From positions 1-64,000 of the forward strand of contig JAKPHF010000011.1 in NCBI GenBank assembly GCA_029550525.1: a stretch of 64,000 nt of DNA, read 5' to 3'. Origin of the DNA: Planctomycetota bacterium. Its GTDB lineage: Bacteria; Planctomycetota; Phycisphaerae; UBA1845; PWPN01. Position 1 is the first letter of the stretch; every line of letters begins with the position of its first letter. A program made the translations under genes and the position numbers. The notes under the pieces are model-generated. The model had not been told where the DNA came from and made no database searches. It saw nothing but the letters and a program-made list of their open reading frames with translations. This document shows, piece after piece, positions 1 through 9,590 of this stretch.

Positions 1-468
1 GTAACACCCGTTGTATTCGTAGCTGTGCCCGCCCGACGAATCTTTCGGCCCGCCGTCGGCGATGTGGTAAAGATCAGACTTCTTTTGGTCGTCCGAATCA
101 TCTTTCGCCTTGGCGTAGGCAAGCGTCTCGGGCCGGACCACGTTGATGGTCCCCGGGCAGAGGACGATGGATGGATCTTTGAGCATGTTGGCCCGGTACA
201 GCGCACAGAAGCTGTCGACGGAGGAGTTTCGCGTGCGCGGGAAGTAGCCGGCGTACGTGTTGGCATACATCTGGAACGCGTTGCCCAAGTCGTGCAAGTG
301 GGCCTGGCAGACTACGACCTTGGTCTGCCAGCGGGCTTTCGCCAACGAAGGCAGCAGGATGGCGACCAGTAAAGCGATGATCGCCACCACGACCAGCACC
401 TCGATCAACGTGAAGCCCGCACCTGATCGCACAGTTCGGCTCTTGTAAGTATTCGGGCGAGAATCCAT
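1..468 (-). CDS. Prepilin-type N-terminal cleavage/methylation protein, partial
   Basis: This is the first 156 codons of a protein that runs off the left edge of the window. After a short basic leader it has the class III prepilin signature GFTLIEVLVVVAII, with the predicted cut between Gly18 and Phe19 and the conserved Glu at +5 (Glu23), then a hydrophobic helix. The visible mature part (CQAHLHDLGNAFQMYANTY) matches the start of the large planctomycete family of secreted pseudopilin-like proteins (DUF1559 and relatives). Such proteins are cut by a prepilin peptidase and placed in the inner membrane or a pseudopilus. It begins 27 bp after the stop of the interrupted dockerin-type gene, so the two were probably co-transcribed. 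The C-terminal domain is not visible, so the subfamily is open. Confidence 0.85.
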   Translation of the reverse strand, partial: MDSRPNTYKSRTVRSGAGFTLIEVLVVVAIIALLVAILLPSLAKARWQTKVVVCQAHLHDLGNAFQMYANTYAGYFPRTRNSSVDSFCALYRANMLKDPSIVLCPGTINVVRPETLAYAKAKDDSDDQKKSDLYHIADGGPKDSSGGHSYEYNGCY

Positions 469-495
469 TTCCCTCGGTCTCCATGTGGTCCAACA

Positions 496-1758
496 TCATT
501 GGCATCCCGCCGATGGATTGCCCGTATCGAACGGGATTTCCGGACCCGTCGCACACTCAAGAAATGCCCCAGCGTCGTTGAGATCGACGTCGCCGTCGCG
601 GTCCCGATCTGCACAGACGCAGGCTTCGAGATCAAAGCTGCCGGTCGGATCGCCGGATGCGGTGAAGCACCGCTGCCAGGCTCCAAAGTCTACCTGATCG
701 CCGTCTCCGTCGCCATCAAAATCCGCCCAATCCACAGGACATCTCGTCCCGACCAGGCTGATGCCGAGGACCGCCTCTTCCTCGCCCGGCGCGAACGCTC
801 CGGCGTTGGTGTCCGCGATCCAGTCGAAGGCGATGTCATATTCGCCGCCCGTGCTGCCGGCACCCAAGCCGAAGCCCTCGTAAAGGGTGGTGTGTTCGGC
901 GGCTCCGATCAGCTCGAGCACCGGCGTCGGATCCTCGTTCAGATATAGCCGGGTGATGCGGCTGCAGTCCCACGGATCATCCGCCCGACCGATGGAAGTC
1001 ATGCGCAGGATCACGAAGCCGTCCGTCCCGGGCACCATGGTGTCCACGCCGCGCTCGTATTCCCGGACGACGCCGTCGAGCCCACCCCAGTGATAGGCGC
1101 AGGTTCCGGCGTCCTCCTTCCAGAGGAACAAGCCGCCGTGTCATGTTCCGAACACGCTGCGGACCTTCACCCGACCGACGATGGTCGCACCGACCTCGTT
1201 CGCGATTCCGACGGGGTTGCCGTCGGCCTTCGTGACCCGGTATTTAACCTTGGACATGGAATCGTCCTGGATGCGGAAGACCTTGCCGTCGTCTGCATCG
1301 GGGTCGTTCTCCACCGCACCGATTGGACTCAGGCCGCTCTCCTTGTAGAGATCGAATCGCAGTCCGCTGCCGGCCGAGTTGTCGAGAAGCGGGGGTACGT
1401 TTCCGTTGTATCGGAAGACGTAGACGTCATCGGCGCCGTAGTACCGCAGCCGAATCGCGCGGCTGACGGTCTGAGCGGAGCAGTTGTCGGCGAAAAGCAG
1501 GTTGAAGGTGTAGGACTCGTCGGTGGATTGTCCGCCTGGTGTGATATGGACGGTTGGATCCCCATCAGCGCATCCCGGGGCGAGGACATCGCGGCCTCCA
1601 AGCCGGTCAACTTTCACGAGCAGAACATGCACAAGCCGGTGCTCGCTCAGCACGCTGCCTTCCTGGTCCAACAGGACAACGGAGATGCGGAGTGGCTGCG
1701 CGACCGCTTCGAATACCTGCAGGCGTTCATCAACAACTACCGGCACCACCACCGTCAT
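496..1758 (-). pseudogene. Interrupted secreted protein with dockerin-like C-terminus
   Basis: Two open stretches, 1758-1141 and 1131-496, lie in the same frame and are separated only by a TGA at 1141-1143 and three codons. The first reads as a beta-rich extracellular segment (for example PTVHITPGGQSTDESYTFN). The second continues in the same style and ends with two Asp-rich calcium-type repeats (DFDGDGDGDQVDF and DRDRDGDVDLND), as in dockerin-like tails of Phycisphaerae secreted proteins. A further in-frame TAG lies at 1768-1770 and no signal peptide was found upstream, so the 5' end also looks lost. I read this as one decayed gene. The alternatives are two short genes (the second starting at TTG 1131) or a sequencing error. 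The function is unknown. Confidence 0.55.
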
Positions 1759-1936
1759 CGATGCGGGCTATATTACTGGCAAAACGATGTCATGATCGGT
1801 GTGGATAACGCCTGAGAACCGGACGTTTCATCGCATCGTCGTCCATCGGGTGATCAGGGATCTCCTGAGTACAAGTGAAGCTGCCTGCCTGTCGAGTCAC
1901 GAATGTCGTCGGCCGATCGCCCCTCTATCATTAATC

Positions 1937-2446
1937 ATGGCTCACATCGACACGCTTGAAGAGAAGAAGGCACGCGACATCGAGCGGTTGATCGGCGAGT
2001 TGGGCGATTGCAGGCCCGAAGTGCGGCAGAAGGCCCGGGTCATGCTGGTCGAGCTTGGTCCTGCTTCAGTGGCTGCTCTGAGCGACGCCCTGTCGAGCCC
2101 TCATCCGCAAGTCCGCTGGGAGGCTGCCAAAACGCTGACGGAGCTGGCCGATCCTGCCGCCACCGCGATGTTGATTCGCACGCTGCGAGACGAGGATAGC
2201 GGCATCCGGTGGGTGGCCGCCGAAGCGCTCATCGCCATCGGCAAGCCGGTGATTCGGCCATTGCTCAACGCCCTGGCTCACGAGCACGGCTCGCCTGAGT
2301 TCCGTGAGGCCGTGCACCACGTGCTGCACGATCTTCGGAACAGCCGCAACCGTCGCGTGATCGAACCAGTGCTCGAAGCCTTGAGCGGTCCGGCTCCCGC
2401 GGTCAGCGCGCCGGTGGCCGCGATGAAAGCATTGCGGAAGATCTGA
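1937..2446 (+). CDS. HEAT-repeat protein
   Basis: A 169-residue protein made almost wholly of HEAT/PBS-lyase type helical repeats, such as VRQKARVMLVELGPASVAAL, VRWEAAKTLTELADPAATAM and IRWVAAEALIAIGKPVIRPL. Such repeats form a curved scaffold for protein-protein contacts; no catalytic residues are visible. I chose ATG 1937 (MAHIDTLEEKK) because the residues from a possible GTG at 1799 are unlike the rest. No good Shine-Dalgarno is seen before 1937, so the start is uncertain. The 3' end overlaps the convergent FAD/Fe-S dehydrogenase gene by 44 bp. There is no signal peptide, so it is probably cytoplasmic. No partner can be named. Confidence 0.75.
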   Translation: MAHIDTLEEKKARDIERLIGELGDCRPEVRQKARVMLVELGPASVAALSDALSSPHPQVRWEAAKTLTELADPAATAMLIRTLRDEDSGIRWVAAEALIAIGKPVIRPLLNALAHEHGSPEFREAVHHVLHDLRNSRNRRVIEPVLEALSGPAPAVSAPVAAMKALRKI

Positions 2447-5400
2447 CTCTCGATAGATACCATCCGCCCACAAGAAGTGCGGTACAGATCAGGCCGGCAG
2501 CCAGCAGAACCTTGCGACTGCGAGACCGCTGGTCGTTTGTGGGAACCGCCTGGCTGGCAATCCTGCCCGTCTCACGCAGTCCTCGGGCGATCACGCGAGC
2601 GATGTGCAACGGAGTTCGGCCGCTGCCCTGGATGATCTGCTCGCGGCAACTGAAGCCGTCGGCCACGATGAGAGAATCGGGCTCGGCGCGCGCTGCCGGC
2701 AGTAGATTCCGCTCGCCACAAGCTATCGACACGTCGTGGTGGGTGCCTCTCTCGAAACCGAATGCTCCAGCCATCCCGCAGCAACCTGCCTCGGGGATGC
2801 TGATCTCGACGCCCATCTCTGAGAGCAGCCGCGCGTCGCTGGCGGTTCCGAAGATGGCCCGCTGGTGGCAGTGGGCGTGGTAAACGGCCTTCGTATCCAG
2901 GCGCGGCAAGCGGTAATGCGGGGCCCGCGTTTCCAGGAACTCGCTCAGAAGATACGTCTGGGAGGCGAGCTGGGCGGCCTCGTCGCGGTCGGGCAGCATC
3001 TCTGTGAGCTCATCGCGGAAAACGGCAGCGCAACTGGGTTCCAGCACGACCATGGGCATGCCGGCGCGAATTGCCGGCCCCAGCACCTCGAGCACGTTGT
3101 CCAGTCGGCGACGAGCCATATCCAAGAATCCGTAGTCGTAAAGCGGCCGGCCGCAGCAGACATCCTGACGCGGAACCACGATCTGGAATCCCGCGTCTTC
3201 GAGCACCGATACGGCATCTTGGGCCACGTCTGTGTGGAAGTAGTTCGTGAACGTGTCGGCGAAGAGCAGAACCGGCGGCCCGGCCGGTTTGTACGATGCG
3301 CGCCGGCGGGCAAACCACTGCTTGAAGGTTTCCCGGGCGAAGGGAGGAAACTCCCGCCTGGGATCGACGCCGGCCAGGAACTTGAGAATTCGCTCGAGTC
3401 CGGGTGTCCTGCTGAGGAAATTGGCGACGCCGGGGGCGAGCGACGCCAGCCGGGCCCAGGTATGGATCCAACCGAACGCGTAAGCATGGCGCGGTCGCAG
3501 GCGTCCTTCGTAATAGTGCGAGAGAAACTCGGCTTTGTACGTGGCCATGTCCACCTGAACCGGGCAGTCGCTCTTGCAGCCCTTACAGGACAGGCACAGG
3601 TCCAGAGCGTCAAACACCTCCTTGCTTTTCCAACCGTCCGTCAGCACCTCGCCGTTCAGCATTTCCCAGAGTAGACGGGCCCGGCCTCGGGTTGAGTGCA
3701 TCTCCTCATGCGTCACCATGTAGCTCGGGCACATCACCCCGCCTTCCTCCCGACGGCACTTGCCCGCGCCGACGCATCGCAAGGCCGCCCGGGCGAACGA
3801 GCGGCGGTCTTGCGGGAAGGCGAAATGAGTTGTGGGCTCCGGTGGGTGGTAATCGGGACCCAGGCGAAGATTCTCCGTGATCGGGGACGGATCGACGAGC
3901 TTACCCGGATTCATCTTCCATTGCGGATCCCAGATGCGTTTGAATTCCCGGAAGGCGTCCACCAGTTCCGGCCCGTACATGCGGGGCAGGAGCTCCGCAC
4001 GGGCTTGACCATCGCCGTGCTCTCCCGAGAGCGAGCCTCCCAGACTCACGACCAGATCCGCAGCCTCGTCGAGGAACGATCGCCATGCGCGGATGCCCTC
4101 GGTGGTGTAGAGATCAAAATCGACTCGGCAGTGGATGCAGCCCTGGCCGAAATGACCGTACAGTGAGGGCTTGTATCCGTATTTGTCGAACAGTGCCCGA
4201 AGACGAGGAAGATAGACCGCCACCTTGTCGGGAGGAACGGCCGAATCTTCCCAGCCCGGCCACATGTCGGGCAGGCCGGGGACCCATGCCGTCGCGCCCA
4301 GGCCGCTCTCGCGAAGCTCCCACAGCTTCTGCTCTTTCTCCTGATCGTCGTACATTCGGATTTCGGGCGCATCTTTCATCCGACGCAATCGGGCGACCAT
4401 GGCTTCGGCTTGAGCCTGGGCATCCTGGCGGCGGTCGGCGCCGAACTCGACCAGTAGAAAGCCCTTGCCAGGCGGGAGAAAGGCCAAGTCGCTCTCATGG
4501 ACACGCTTGCGGTGAATGTACTCCACCAGCAGATGATCGATGCCTTCCAGCCCGACGGGCTTGAACTCGAGGATCTCTGCAAGATGGTTGGCCGCCTGGT
4601 ACACGTCGGGATAACCCAGGACGACCAATACCCGTTCTGGCAGCGCATCGACCAGATGCAGCGTGGCCTGGAGGATGGTGACGCAGGTACCCTCTGTGCC
4701 GACCAGCGCCTGAGCCACGTTGAAACCGTTCTCGGGCAGCAGGGCGTCCAGATTGTAACCCGAGACGCGTCGGGGCAGCTTGGGCATGCGCTGCCGGATC
4801 GCCTGCTCGTGACGCGAAACGAGGTTGCGCAGGTCCTGGTAAATCCGGCCTCGTCGTCCTCCGCCGGCGATGATGACTTCGAGTTCGTCTCGTGCGGTGG
4901 GGCCGACCTGCATTCTCAGTCCGTCGTAGGTGAGCACTTCCAGGGAATGCGTGTTGTCGCTGGTCCGCAGGCCCAGGCCGGCGTGCGCCGACAGCAGCGA
5001 GTGGATTCCGCAGGAGTTGTTTCCAAGCATCCCACCCAGGCAGCAATTCTTGTGCGTGGCCGGATCGGGTCCGAAGGTCAGGCCGTAACGAGTCTGGGCG
5101 GTATGCCGCAGATCATCCAGCACGCATCCGGGCTGAACCGTGGCCAGCTTCAGACGGGGATCGATGGCCAGCACCCGGCGCATGTACTTGGAGCAATCCA
5201 GCACCACCGCCACGTTGCAGCATTGACCGGCGAGACTCGTTCCACCGGCGCGGGACAAGATCGGTGCCTCGAACCGACGACATACGTCCACGGCAGCTAC
5301 CACGTCGGCTTCGTCGCGGGGAATGACGACTCCGAGGGGAACCTGCCGGTAATTGGAGGCATCGGTGGCGTATAGCGCCCGGCTCGCGTTGTCGAATCGG

Positions 5401-5543
5401 ACTTCGCCGCGCACTTCGCGGGCCAGAGCAGCGCTCAGCCGGCCAACATCGACGGCGGCCGCCGCGGGCGATTGCGAATCCGCCCGCAGGCGACGGAATC
5501 TCGACGATTCGTTCCGCTCGCGCAAGACCACTAGCGACGACAT
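2403..5543 (-). CDS. FAD-linked oxidase / Fe-S dehydrogenase (D-lactate/glycolate type)
   Basis: A 1046-residue fusion of a VAO-type FAD domain and a GlpC-like iron-sulfur domain, the layout of YdiJ-type D-2-hydroxyacid dehydrogenases. The FAD PP-loop is visible as ILSRAGGTSLAGQ. The central ferredoxin part has CVGAGKCRREEGGVMCP and the classic CLSCKGCKSDCP. The C-terminal half has two CCG domains (DVCCGRPLYDYGF and EAGCCGMAGAFGFE). The family oxidises 2-hydroxy acids such as D-lactate or 2-hydroxyglutarate and passes electrons to quinone or a carrier. Unusually it ends with a hydrophobic segment (LLAAGLICTALLVGGWYL) that could be a membrane anchor. ATG 5543 has a GAGG 8 bases upstream and is preferred to GTG 5552. 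It is the last gene of a three-gene minus-strand set and follows the ThDP enzyme by about 40 bp. The substrate is inferred from context. Confidence 0.88.
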   Translation of the reverse strand: MSSLVVLRERNESSRFRRLRADSQSPAAAAVDVGRLSAALAREVRGEVRFDNASRALYATDASNYRQVPLGVVIPRDEADVVAAVDVCRRFEAPILSRAGGTSLAGQCCNVAVVLDCSKYMRRVLAIDPRLKLATVQPGCVLDDLRHTAQTRYGLTFGPDPATHKNCCLGGMLGNNSCGIHSLLSAHAGLGLRTSDNTHSLEVLTYDGLRMQVGPTARDELEVIIAGGGRRGRIYQDLRNLVSRHEQAIRQRMPKLPRRVSGYNLDALLPENGFNVAQALVGTEGTCVTILQATLHLVDALPERVLVVLGYPDVYQAANHLAEILEFKPVGLEGIDHLLVEYIHRKRVHESDLAFLPPGKGFLLVEFGADRRQDAQAQAEAMVARLRRMKDAPEIRMYDDQEKEQKLWELRESGLGATAWVPGLPDMWPGWEDSAVPPDKVAVYLPRLRALFDKYGYKPSLYGHFGQGCIHCRVDFDLYTTEGIRAWRSFLDEAADLVVSLGGSLSGEHGDGQARAELLPRMYGPELVDAFREFKRIWDPQWKMNPGKLVDPSPITENLRLGPDYHPPEPTTHFAFPQDRRSFARAALRCVGAGKCRREEGGVMCPSYMVTHEEMHSTRGRARLLWEMLNGEVLTDGWKSKEVFDALDLCLSCKGCKSDCPVQVDMATYKAEFLSHYYEGRLRPRHAYAFGWIHTWARLASLAPGVANFLSRTPGLERILKFLAGVDPRREFPPFARETFKQWFARRRASYKPAGPPVLLFADTFTNYFHTDVAQDAVSVLEDAGFQIVVPRQDVCCGRPLYDYGFLDMARRRLDNVLEVLGPAIRAGMPMVVLEPSCAAVFRDELTEMLPDRDEAAQLASQTYLLSEFLETRAPHYRLPRLDTKAVYHAHCHQRAIFGTASDARLLSEMGVEISIPEAGCCGMAGAFGFERGTHHDVSIACGERNLLPAARAEPDSLIVADGFSCREQIIQGSGRTPLHIARVIARGLRETGRIASQAVPTNDQRSRSRKVLLAAGLICTALLVGGWYLSRVRSSAMLSSRPPAR

Positions 5544-5586
5544 CACCGCCACCTCATCGAAGCCGGTCGACGATGCACCCGGCCTG

Positions 5587-7377
5587 TCATGCCCGCTGGG
5601 GCAGGAAACTCTCGACCATGTCCTTGAACGATTGCCGGATCATGTGCCAGCGATTCGGATCACCCTTGAACACCGCCTTCCAGAATGCGACGGCCTGTTC
5701 GAAGGTGATATGCGGGGGCAGCGGCGGTACCTCGGGGTCCACCAGGGCATCAATGACGACCGGCCGGGACGAGGACAAGGCCTCCTCCCAGGCGGGGGCG
5801 ATCGCTTCCGGCGATTCCACGCGGATCCCGCGCAGACCGAGCAACTCCGCGTAGCGAGCGTACGGAAACTCGGGGAGATTCTGGGAGATCTCGATCTTCG
5901 GGTCGCCCATCATCACGCGCTGCTCCCAGGTGACCTGGTTCAGGTCCTGATTGTTGAGCACGAGCACGACGAACCGGGGGTCGGCCCATTCCTTCCAGTA
6001 TTTCTCTACCGTGATCAGCACGTTGTTGCCGTTCATCTGCATGGCCCCGTCGCCGACGCATGCCACCACGGGACGATGAGGAAATGCGAACTTGGCCGCC
6101 ACCGCATACGGGCATCCGCAACCCATGGTTGCCAGGCCGCCGGAGAGGGACGCCATCATGCCGGATCGGATCTTCAGGTCGCGGGCGAACCAGTTGGCCG
6201 ACGAGCCGGAATCGGAGGTGATGATGCAATCCTCCGGCAGCCGCGACGAGAGCTCCCAAAACAGGCGCTGCGGATTGATGGGGTTTGCCTCGTTCATCGC
6301 CCGAGCCTCGAGCACCTGCCAGAAGTCCCGCACGTTCTCTTCGATCCGCGCCCGCCAGTCGCCTCGCGGCTTGCCGTTCAACAGAGGGATCAACATTTGC
6401 AGCGTCAGAGCGGCGTCGCCATGGAGATTAACCTCCATCGGGTAACGCAGGCTCAGCGCACCTGCCTCGATGTCGATCTGCACCCCCCGGGCCTGACCTT
6501 CAGGGGGCAGGAATTCCGAATACGGGAAGCTGGAGCCGATCATGAGAAACGTGTCGCACTCCATCATCATGTCCCAGCTCGGCCGGGTGCCGAGCAGTCC
6601 GATGGAGCCGGTCACATAAGGCAGGTGATCGGGAAGAACGGCCTTGCCGAGCAGCGCCTTGGCCACACCGGCCTGGAGAAGATCCGCCGTCTGCTCAACT
6701 TCGGCCCGCGCACCGAGCGCCCCGGCACCCACGAGCATGGCAACCCTCTCGCCGGCGTTCAGCACATCGGCCGCTCGTTCGAGCTCTCGTTGTCGAGGCA
6801 CGATGCGCGGCGAAGAGTAACCCACGCCCGAGAACGTGCTGCCATGCTTTCGGGGAGGCGACTCCACCGCCTCCTGCTCCTGTAGATCATTGGGAAAGAT
6901 GAGACACGTCACGCATTTGCTCGATTGAGCGATGCGAACCGCGCAGTCCACGCCGTGCCGCACCTGGTCAGGCACGGTCATGAGCTGGACGTACTCGCCG
7001 GCCACGTCCTTGAAAAGACTGACCAGATCCACTTCCTGCTGATAGAAGCTGCCCAGCCCGGCGCGCTTTTGCTGACCCACGATGGCCAGGACGGGCATAT
7101 GGTCCAGTTTGGCATCGTACAAGCCGTTGAGCAGATGGATGGCTCCGGGCCCGGAGGTGGCCAGGCACACGCCGAGCTGCCCGGTGAACTTGGCGTGGGC
7201 GCATGCCATGAAGGCGGCCATTTCCTCGTGCCGCACCTGGACGAACTGGAACTCGTCCTTGTGCCGCTCGAGAGCGCCCATGATCCCGTTGATTCCGTCG
7301 CCCGGATACCCGTAAATCCTGAAGATGCCCCATTCAGAGAGTCGTTCGAGTAAAAAGTCGCTGACGGTTGCGCTCAT
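5587..7377 (-). CDS. ThDP-dependent pyruvate oxidase/dehydrogenase-like enzyme
   Basis: A 596-residue enzyme of the acetolactate synthase / pyruvate oxidase (POX) family. The N-terminal pyrimidine-binding domain has YGYPGDGINGIMGAL and the catalytic Glu in VRHEEMAAFMA. The C-terminal domain has the ThDP/Mg motif GDGAMQMNG followed by LNNQDLN. Family members decarboxylate pyruvate or another 2-oxo acid; PoxB-like members make acetate and reduce quinone at the membrane. The start has GAGGAG at good spacing. It lies between a LarA-like gene (44 bp upstream) and a lactate-type dehydrogenase (about 40 bp downstream), which favours pyruvate as substrate. No clear C-terminal amphipathic membrane helix like that of E. 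coli PoxB was seen, so quinone as acceptor is an inference. Confidence 0.85.
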   Translation of the reverse strand: MSATVSDFLLERLSEWGIFRIYGYPGDGINGIMGALERHKDEFQFVQVRHEEMAAFMACAHAKFTGQLGVCLATSGPGAIHLLNGLYDAKLDHMPVLAIVGQQKRAGLGSFYQQEVDLVSLFKDVAGEYVQLMTVPDQVRHGVDCAVRIAQSSKCVTCLIFPNDLQEQEAVESPPRKHGSTFSGVGYSSPRIVPRQRELERAADVLNAGERVAMLVGAGALGARAEVEQTADLLQAGVAKALLGKAVLPDHLPYVTGSIGLLGTRPSWDMMMECDTFLMIGSSFPYSEFLPPEGQARGVQIDIEAGALSLRYPMEVNLHGDAALTLQMLIPLLNGKPRGDWRARIEENVRDFWQVLEARAMNEANPINPQRLFWELSSRLPEDCIITSDSGSSANWFARDLKIRSGMMASLSGGLATMGCGCPYAVAAKFAFPHRPVVACVGDGAMQMNGNNVLITVEKYWKEWADPRFVVLVLNNQDLNQVTWEQRVMMGDPKIEISQNLPEFPYARYAELLGLRGIRVESPEAIAPAWEEALSSSRPVVIDALVDPEVPPLPPHITFEQAVAFWKAVFKGDPNRWHMIRQSFKDMVESFLPQRA

Positions 7378-7420
7378 GGTGCGGACTCCTCAGACGTGTC
7401 GTTGTTCGCCACCGCTGCAG

Positions 7421-8707
7421 CTAAAGACCCGTCAGATTGCCTTGCGGGTCGAAGGGCAGCGGCGAGCCCTCGTCCATAATTGTGAGTGTAGGAATGGATT
7501 TCACTTCCTTCACGAGTGCCGCCGAGATTTCGAATTCAACCAGTTCACTGGTGCTGCGAATCCGGCAAAGCCGCAACTCTCCCCGGGGAATGGCCGCCCC
7601 GATCGCGACTTCGATCGCATCGCGATCGGTGGGCATGACGATCGGCAGAGCCGGCTCACGAAGGGTGTTGCCCGGCTCGGAAGCCGTGAGCATGTTGATG
7701 TAGGTGGCGTGCGGATCGTAGGCTCGGGCAAACCGCTCCGTGACGATATCCGCGATGCCCGCCCCCATGGCGTTGCCCAATGATTCGGGCGTCAGCGAGA
7801 GGGCCACGATCCGGTGATAGTCGGGCTCCTTCTTCTTGCCTGCGGAGACTCGCCAGGCTCCCACGATGTTCGGATCGATGCCGGCGCCGGAGATGTTCTT
7901 GCCGACGCGATCGACCACCAGGACATCGAGTTGCTTGAACGGAAGTGTGGCCCAATGCTCCTTGGCGACCTTGAGCAGACGCTGGTCGGCGTCCAAAAAC
8001 GCGTCGTAGCTCGGCGGGATCAGTTCGATCAGCGCCGGTTGACGGTAGGCGTTCTCGATCACGGCCACGCCGCAGCAAATGCGGAGCTTGCCCATCACGA
8101 TCTCCGGGACTTGCCGAACTGCCGCCCACAGCCCATGGCGATGTGCCTGTCGGGCTCCGTCTTGTTTGCCCAGCCCGACGGTGATCATCTTCAGGAGCCC
8201 CGACGCGAGGCCGGTTGTTGACTCCGGATGGACGCCCACGCGGGCCACGACGATGATGCCGTCGGTGGTGGCTGCGATCGCATCCGCGTGAGCTTCAGCG
8301 CCGCAGGCCGCCGTTCCCACGTGCACGGTTTGCATGGTGGCTTCGATTGGAGCTCCGATGGACTTCGGCGTGACGCCGAGTAGTTCGAGGACTCGTGTCT
8401 GGCCCTCCGACGTGGACCTGCCGTGCGAGCCCATGGCAGGAATCACCACCGGCTCTGCTCCGCACGCCCGCACGTAATCCGCCACGCCGGCCAGTATTGA
8501 CGCGAATTGGCCCATCCCGCGACTGCCTGCGGTGATGGCGATTCGCTGCCCGGGTTGAATGCAGGGCCGGCCTGCGGCGTGCTCGAACAGTTGTCGGACG
8601 TGACGCCGCACATCTTCGATATGACGCGAGGGGAATTTCTGTCGAACCTTGTATAGAGCCGGAGCGGAACTTCGCGGATAACCGGCGATGGATTGAAGCG
8701 GATCCAT
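7421..8707 (-). CDS. LarA-like (DUF2088) protein
   Basis: A 428-residue protein resembling the N-terminal domain of the nickel-dependent lactate racemase family. Characteristic blocks are IAITAGSRGMG, VIPAMGSHGRSTSEGQTR and, later, KNISGAGIDPNIVG. True LarA interconverts L- and D-lactate with a nickel-pincer nucleotide cofactor. I did not find the larB, larC or larE cofactor genes nearby and could not place the LarA cofactor lysine and histidines with certainty, so racemase activity is only a suggestion. ATG 8707 has an AGGAG about 5 bases upstream. It is the first gene of the set that continues with a pyruvate-oxidase-like enzyme and a D-2-hydroxyacid dehydrogenase, and it is divergent from the act operon. 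Many relatives are uncharacterised. Confidence 0.65.
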   Translation of the reverse strand: MDPLQSIAGYPRSSAPALYKVRQKFPSRHIEDVRRHVRQLFEHAAGRPCIQPGQRIAITAGSRGMGQFASILAGVADYVRACGAEPVVIPAMGSHGRSTSEGQTRVLELLGVTPKSIGAPIEATMQTVHVGTAACGAEAHADAIAATTDGIIVVARVGVHPESTTGLASGLLKMITVGLGKQDGARQAHRHGLWAAVRQVPEIVMGKLRICCGVAVIENAYRQPALIELIPPSYDAFLDADQRLLKVAKEHWATLPFKQLDVLVVDRVGKNISGAGIDPNIVGAWRVSAGKKKEPDYHRIVALSLTPESLGNAMGAGIADIVTERFARAYDPHATYINMLTASEPGNTLREPALPIVMPTDRDAIEVAIGAAIPRGELRLCRIRSTSELVEFEISAALVKEVKSIPTLTIMDEGSPLPFDPQGNLTGL

Positions 8708-8906
8708 GCAACTCCTGAGGGGTCGTTAGGATGAGCCCCGCCCGGCAAAGCACCGATGAAGTGCCAGGCCGGCTCGTGTCGGCCCTTGGTGTATTCGAGA
8801 GTGTAGGCTGGTTCAACGATCCTTCCATGCAGTGTGCTTAGAATCATCGCGTGCCTGCGTTGAGATGAAGCGGCAATCTGAACCCCGTGCGATCGGACGA
8901 GAACCT

Positions 8907-9563
8907 ATGGCGCAGTTGTTCAGTCCTGGCACGAACAGTTTGGCGCGGATCACACTGGGGGCGATCCTGGTCGCGCCCGTGCCGGCTTTCTGGCTCAGTT
9001 ATGAACTGACGCGATCGTCGTATACGACACGAGTCGGTGAGGCCGTCGAACAGCCGGTGCCGTTCAGTCATGAGCATCACGTGTCCGGTCTGGGTATCGA
9101 CTGTCGATACTGTCACACGTCCGTCGAAGAGAGTTCTTTCGCCGGTTTCCCTCCTACAAAGACTTGCATGACCTGCCACTCGCAGATTTGGACCAACGCC
9201 CGCCTGCTCGAGCCGGTTCGAAGGAGCTGGGAAACGGGCCTGCCCCTGCCGTGGGTGCGCGTCCACAACCTGCCGGATTACGTCTATTTCGATCATGGCA
9301 TTCACATCAACAAAGGTGTGGGTTGCAACGTGTGTCACGGCGCCGTGGAGCGAATGCCGCTGACCTTCAAGACGCAGACGCTGCAGATGCAGTGGTGTTT
9401 GGATTGCCATCGGCAGCCAGAGCGTTATCTGCGGCCGCGGGAGGAAGTCTTCAACTTCGCCTACCAGCCGCCGGCCGATCAACTCGCGCTGGGCCGCCGG
9501 TTGGTTGAAGAATATGGGATCAGGACGGACCGGCTGGATGACTGCTACATCTGTCATCGTTAA
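8907..9563 (+). CDS. actA: Alternative Complex III subunit ActA, pentaheme cytochrome c
   Basis: A 218-residue multiheme cytochrome that begins the Alternative Complex III operon. After an N-terminal membrane anchor (about residues 14-33) there are five heme c sites: CRYCH 66-70, CMTCH 87-91, CNVCH 140-144, CLDCH 164-168 and CYICH 213-217. ActA takes electrons from ActB and the membrane subunits on the periplasmic side. I chose ATG 8907 because MAQLFSPGTNSLARI matches the usual ActA start; a start at 8832 would add 25 unrelated residues. Next comes actB 27 bp downstream. The upstream 200 bp, shared with the divergent LarA-like gene, should hold the operon promoter, but no convincing -35/-10 pair was found. 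Confidence 0.93.
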   Translation: MAQLFSPGTNSLARITLGAILVAPVPAFWLSYELTRSSYTTRVGEAVEQPVPFSHEHHVSGLGIDCRYCHTSVEESSFAGFPPTKTCMTCHSQIWTNARLLEPVRRSWETGLPLPWVRVHNLPDYVYFDHGIHINKGVGCNVCHGAVERMPLTFKTQTLQMQWCLDCHRQPERYLRPREEVFNFAYQPPADQLALGRRLVEEYGIRTDRLDDCYICHR

Positions 9564-9590
9564 CGCTGAGCCGTCCAAGATGGTAAGACT

